Source: Cupriavidus taiwanensis (lineage in GTDB: Bacteria > Pseudomonadota > Gammaproteobacteria > Burkholderiales > Burkholderiaceae). Taken from it: a stretch of DNA of 64,000 nt. The notes under the pieces are model-generated. The model worked only from the letters and a program-made list of their open reading frames with translations. It had not been told where the DNA came from and ran no database searches. This document shows, in pieces, positions 61,432 through 64,000 of this stretch (positions are counted from its first letter, which is position 1; each line of letters opens with the position of its first letter). Made by a program: the position numbers and the translations under genes. The stretch spans positions 1,798,941-1,862,940 of the forward strand of contig NZ_LT977071.1 of assembly GCF_900250075.1 (NCBI RefSeq), given 5' to 3'.

Positions 61432-63213
61432 ATGCGAAGCCTGCCCCGTCCCCGCCGCCGTGCCCCCCTGCCGCCACGCCTGCTGCTGCCTGGCGCGCTG
61501 GTACTGGCGCTTGCCGCGTGCACGCTGGAGCCGCAATACCAGCGCCCCGAAGCCCCGGTCCCGTCGGCATGGCCCGACGGCGCGGCCTACCGCACCGCGC
61601 AGGCCAAGCCGGCCAACGGCGCGGCGCAGCCGGGCCAGCCGGCGCAGCCCCCAGGCCCCTCGGCCGCCGACCTGGGCTGGCGCGATGTCTTCGTCGACCC
61701 GCAACTGCGCCAGCTGATCGAGCTGGCGCTGGCCAACAACCGCGACCTGCGCATGGCCACGCTGGCCATCGACGAGGCGCGCGCGCTGTACCAGATCCAG
61801 CGCGCGGCGCAGTTTCCCACCGTGGAGGGCAATGCCGGCATGGTGTCGCAGCGGCTGCCGCAACGGCTGCGCGCGGCGGGACAGTCGCCGCAGATCACCA
61901 CCTACAACGCCGGCATCGGCCTGACCGCGTTCGAGCTGGATTTCTTCGGCCGCGTGCGCAGCCTCAAGCATGCCGCGCTGGAGGAATACATGGCCACCGA
62001 AGAGGCGCGCCGCAGCGCGCAGATCAGCCTGGTGGCGGAAGTGGCCAGCGCCTACCTGACGCTGCGTGCCGACCGCGCGCTGCTGCAGCTGTCGCAGAAC
62101 ACGCTCAAGACCCAGCAGGACGCGGCGGAGATGGTCCGGCGCGGGCACCAGGTGGGCGCGATGGCGCAGCTTGACCAGCATCGCGCGCAAACCCAGGTGC
62201 AGACCGCGCAGGTGGGCGTGGAGCAATACACCCGGCAAGTCGCGCAGGACGAGAACGCGCTGGCGCTGCTGATCGGCGGGCCGCTGCCCAAGTCGGTCAC
62301 CGATGCCGGTGCCGCGCCCGCCAATCCGAATGCCCCCGCGCCGGATCCGCTCGACGCGCGCATGCTGATGCGCGAGTTCCCCGAAGGGCTGCCCTCCAGC
62401 GTGCTGGTGCGCCGTCCCGACATCCTCGACGCCGAGCACCGGCTCAAGGCCGCCAACGCCAATATCGGCGCGGCGCGCGCGGCCTTCTTCCCGCGCATCT
62501 CGCTGACCGGCGCGCTGGGCGTGGCCAGCAGCAGCCTTGCGGGGCTGTTCTCGGGCGGCATGGCGTGGGTCTTCGCGCCGCAGCTGACGGTGCCGATCTT
62601 CGATGCCGGACGCAACCGCGCCGGCCTCGACGCGGCCAACGTGCGCAAGGACATCAACGTCGCCAACTACGAGAAGACCATCCAGACCGCGTTCCGCGAA
62701 GTGGCCGACAGCATGGCGGCACGCGCCACCTACGAGCGCCAGGTGCAGGCGCAGGAAGCGCTGGTGCGCGAAGGCAGCGAAACCCGGCGGCTGTCGGAGA
62801 TGCGCTTCAAGAACGGCGTGGACGACTACTTCGGCGTGTTCGACGCGCAGCGCGAGCTCTACACCGCGCAGCAGGCGCTGATCACCTACAAGCTGGCCGG
62901 GCTGACCAGCCGCGTATCGCTGTACAAGGCGCTGGGCGGCGGCTGGCGCGAACTGACCGAGGCCGCTCCGGGCGCCAACGGCGCGCCCGCCGCCGGCCCG
63001 CAAGCCGCGGTGCGGCCCCAGGCGGTGGCGCAGCCGCAGGCCGTCGCGCAACCTCAGGCGGTCGCGCAGCCGCAAGCCGTCGCACAGCAACTCGCGCAGC
63101 CTCAAGCCGTCACACAGCAACAGCCCGTCGCACAGCCGCAGCCAGCGGCGCAGGCGCCGGCACCGGCCCCGGCGACGGTGCAGCCGGCCGCTGCCGCCAC
63201 TGCACCACGCTAA
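61432..63213 (+). CDS. RND-type outer-membrane efflux lipoprotein (NodT/OprM family)
   Basis: 593 residues: lipoprotein signal with lipobox LAAC (lipidated C30), then two OEP repeats (about 75-480) with typical SVLVRRPDILDAEHRLKAANA and SLTGALGVASSSL. It should trimerise into a TolC-like channel and dock with the HlyD-type protein. No RND or ABC pump gene is in the operon, so it is probably the exit of the polysaccharide route. The C-terminus has a Gln/Pro/Ala tail of about 90 residues with repeats, absent from typical OprM. Confidence 0.9.
   Translation: MRSLPRPRRRAPLPPRLLLPGALVLALAACTLEPQYQRPEAPVPSAWPDGAAYRTAQAKPANGAAQPGQPAQPPGPSAADLGWRDVFVDPQLRQLIELALANNRDLRMATLAIDEARALYQIQRAAQFPTVEGNAGMVSQRLPQRLRAAGQSPQITTYNAGIGLTAFELDFFGRVRSLKHAALEEYMATEEARRSAQISLVAEVASAYLTLRADRALLQLSQNTLKTQQDAAEMVRRGHQVGAMAQLDQHRAQTQVQTAQVGVEQYTRQVAQDENALALLIGGPLPKSVTDAGAAPANPNAPAPDPLDARMLMREFPEGLPSSVLVRRPDILDAEHRLKAANANIGAARAAFFPRISLTGALGVASSSLAGLFSGGMAWVFAPQLTVPIFDAGRNRAGLDAANVRKDINVANYEKTIQTAFREVADSMAARATYERQVQAQEALVREGSETRRLSEMRFKNGVDDYFGVFDAQRELYTAQQALITYKLAGLTSRVSLYKALGGGWRELTEAAPGANGAPAAGPQAAVRPQAVAQPQAVAQPQAVAQPQAVAQQLAQPQAVTQQQPVAQPQPAAQAPAPAPATVQPAAAATAPR
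63022..63093 (+). repeat. In-frame 18-bp tandem repeat encoding AVAQPQ
   Basis: Four tandem copies of an 18-base unit (GCGGTGGCGCAGCCGCAG and variants) encode AVAQPQ x3 and a diverged copy, in the C-terminal tail of the outer-membrane lipoprotein. Shorter variants follow to about 63150. Synonymous differences between copies show it is not very recent. Confidence 0.8.
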
Positions 63214-63240
63214 GGCTCGCGCGGCGGCTCGCGGCGCTGG

Positions 63241-64000
63241 TCAGAAGTACTTCAGCCAGCGCCAGTCCCGCCGCGTCGCCTTCAGCACCGCGAACCAGCG
63301 CACCGCCGGCCACAGCAGCAGCGCCAGCACTGCTGCCGCCAGCCACAGCTGCCAGACATGGTCCAGGCCGAACACGCGGCCCTGGTTCAGGCCCCAGCGG
63401 TACACGCAAAGCTGGTACAGGCCCTGCAGCACATACAGGTGCAGCAGATAGAAGAACATCGGCACCGCGCCGAACACGGCCAGGCAACGCGCCGCCCGGC
63501 CAGCCTGCGCGCGCTCCAGCCACAGCAGCAGCAGGCAGCCGGTGCCCAGCGTCAGCAGCAGGAACAGCAGCGACGGCGGGTACTTGGTCACGTTGAGGAA
63601 GCTCATCGCGGTATGCAGGGCATCCGCGCCGGGCGTCCATTTCTGTTCCTGGCCGTAGCCGTTGAGCGCGCGCAGCCACGCAAACCCGGCCAGCCCGGCC
63701 AGGCCGCAGGCGGCCAGCCTCAGCTGGCGCGCGCGGGCAGGCATGGTCGCGGCAAACCACGGCCCCGCCGCATAGCCCAGCGCGATCACGCCGATCCACG
63801 GCAGCACCGGATATGAAGTGCGCACGCGCAGGCCATCGGCCACCTCGATCCAGGTACGGTCGTGCAGGATCGCCCAAGGTACGTGCCAAGCACTGTCAGC
63901 CGCAAAGTGCAGCGGATCCAGCAGGTTGTGCCCCGCCACCAGGGCAACGCCGGTGGCGACCAGCGCCGCGCGCGGCAGCCATGCCAGCGCGGCCAGCGCC
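63241..64000 (-). CDS. Membrane acyltransferase-like protein (DUF1624 type), partial
   Basis: 253 residues of an open frame that continues beyond the right edge, so the N-terminus is missing. Seven or so hydrophobic segments, with short motifs WIGVIALGYAAGPWF and FFYLLHLYVLQGLYQ. It resembles the DUF1624/heparan-alpha-glucosaminide N-acetyltransferase-like group of membrane acetyltransferases. It converges on the polysaccharide operon with a 27-base gap. A role in modifying the polymer is possible but unproven. Confidence 0.75.
   Translation of the reverse strand, partial: ALAALAWLPRAALVATGVALVAGHNLLDPLHFAADSAWHVPWAILHDRTWIEVADGLRVRTSYPVLPWIGVIALGYAAGPWFAATMPARARQLRLAACGLAGLAGFAWLRALNGYGQEQKWTPGADALHTAMSFLNVTKYPPSLLFLLLTLGTGCLLLLWLERAQAGRAARCLAVFGAVPMFFYLLHLYVLQGLYQLCVYRWGLNQGRVFGLDHVWQLWLAAAVLALLLWPAVRWFAVLKATRRDWRWLKYF

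Noticed and set aside
63022..63150. CRISPR-like repeat
   Set aside because: Repeats are contiguous, in-frame codons of an outer-membrane protein with no spacers.

Overview
The window is about 64 kb of very GC-rich, densely coded DNA. Gene families and order point to a Burkholderiaceae bacterium, most likely Cupriavidus (or close Ralstonia relatives): a PQQ alcohol-oxidation locus, napEDABC joined to a ccm operon, an SDR-type threonine dehydrogenase, Bug- and TRAP-type solute receptors, and many catabolic genes. I saw no tRNA, rRNA, IS element, integrase or CRISPR array. The mix of respiratory and catabolic accessory genes would suit a secondary chromosome or megaplasmid, but that is inference.

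Bases 1-10904 hold a quinoprotein locus. A minus-strand chain of seven overlapping or near-touching genes (Bug-type receptor, ABC ATPase, YVTN beta-propeller, ABC binding protein, ABC permease, SoxYZ-like carrier, SoxH-like metallohydrolase) leads to a PQQ alcohol dehydrogenase cut by the left edge. That enzyme carries the extra aspartate (D326) that marks lanthanide-dependent members, and has a putative sigma-54 promoter of its own. A TonB-dependent receptor is divergent to the chain and has a cysteine-bracketed acidic loop. Together this looks like a lanthanide/PQQ alcohol-oxidation and uptake system. Bases 10998-13709 carry two small lipoproteins, a SerA-like dehydrogenase and a small exported protein.

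Bases 13821-25152 hold napEDABC (periplasmic nitrate reductase) running directly into ccmABCDEFGHI (cytochrome c maturation); from napD on, most junctions are 4-base overlaps. A near-consensus sigma-70 promoter precedes napE. Facing it is kbl-tdh (threonine to glycine), divergent from an XRE-cupin regulator over three direct repeats.

Bases 28082-47945 hold what appears to be a complete picolinic acid degradation (pic) cluster. It includes a three-subunit molybdenum hydroxylase (PicA; one subunit is a 2Fe-2S/CoxG fusion), a four-component Rieske oxygenase (PicB), a 3,6-dihydroxypicolinate decarboxylase (PicC), a 2,5-dihydroxypyridine dioxygenase, a deformylase, an amidase and a maleate isomerase leading to fumarate, and a MarR repressor (PicR). 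An MFS symporter and a five-gene branched-chain-amino-acid-type ABC importer sit inside it. A palindrome TCAGYRYRCTGA recurs eight times (one copy with a single mismatch), plus one degenerate copy before picR, always in the control regions of these units.

Bases 48018-56204 contain an exported ankyrin protein, a guanine-deaminase-like enzyme, a small hypothetical protein, an exported intradiol dioxygenase, a TRAP transporter with an unusually long DctM, and an MFS transporter. Bases 56662-63213 form an operon of HlyD-type fusion protein, exported (alpha/alpha)6-type protein, cellulose-synthase-like GT2 with an intact PilZ domain, and a NodT/OprM-type outer-membrane lipoprotein. This is a candidate c-di-GMP-controlled exopolysaccharide system with a tripartite export route. 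A membrane acyltransferase-like gene runs off the right edge.
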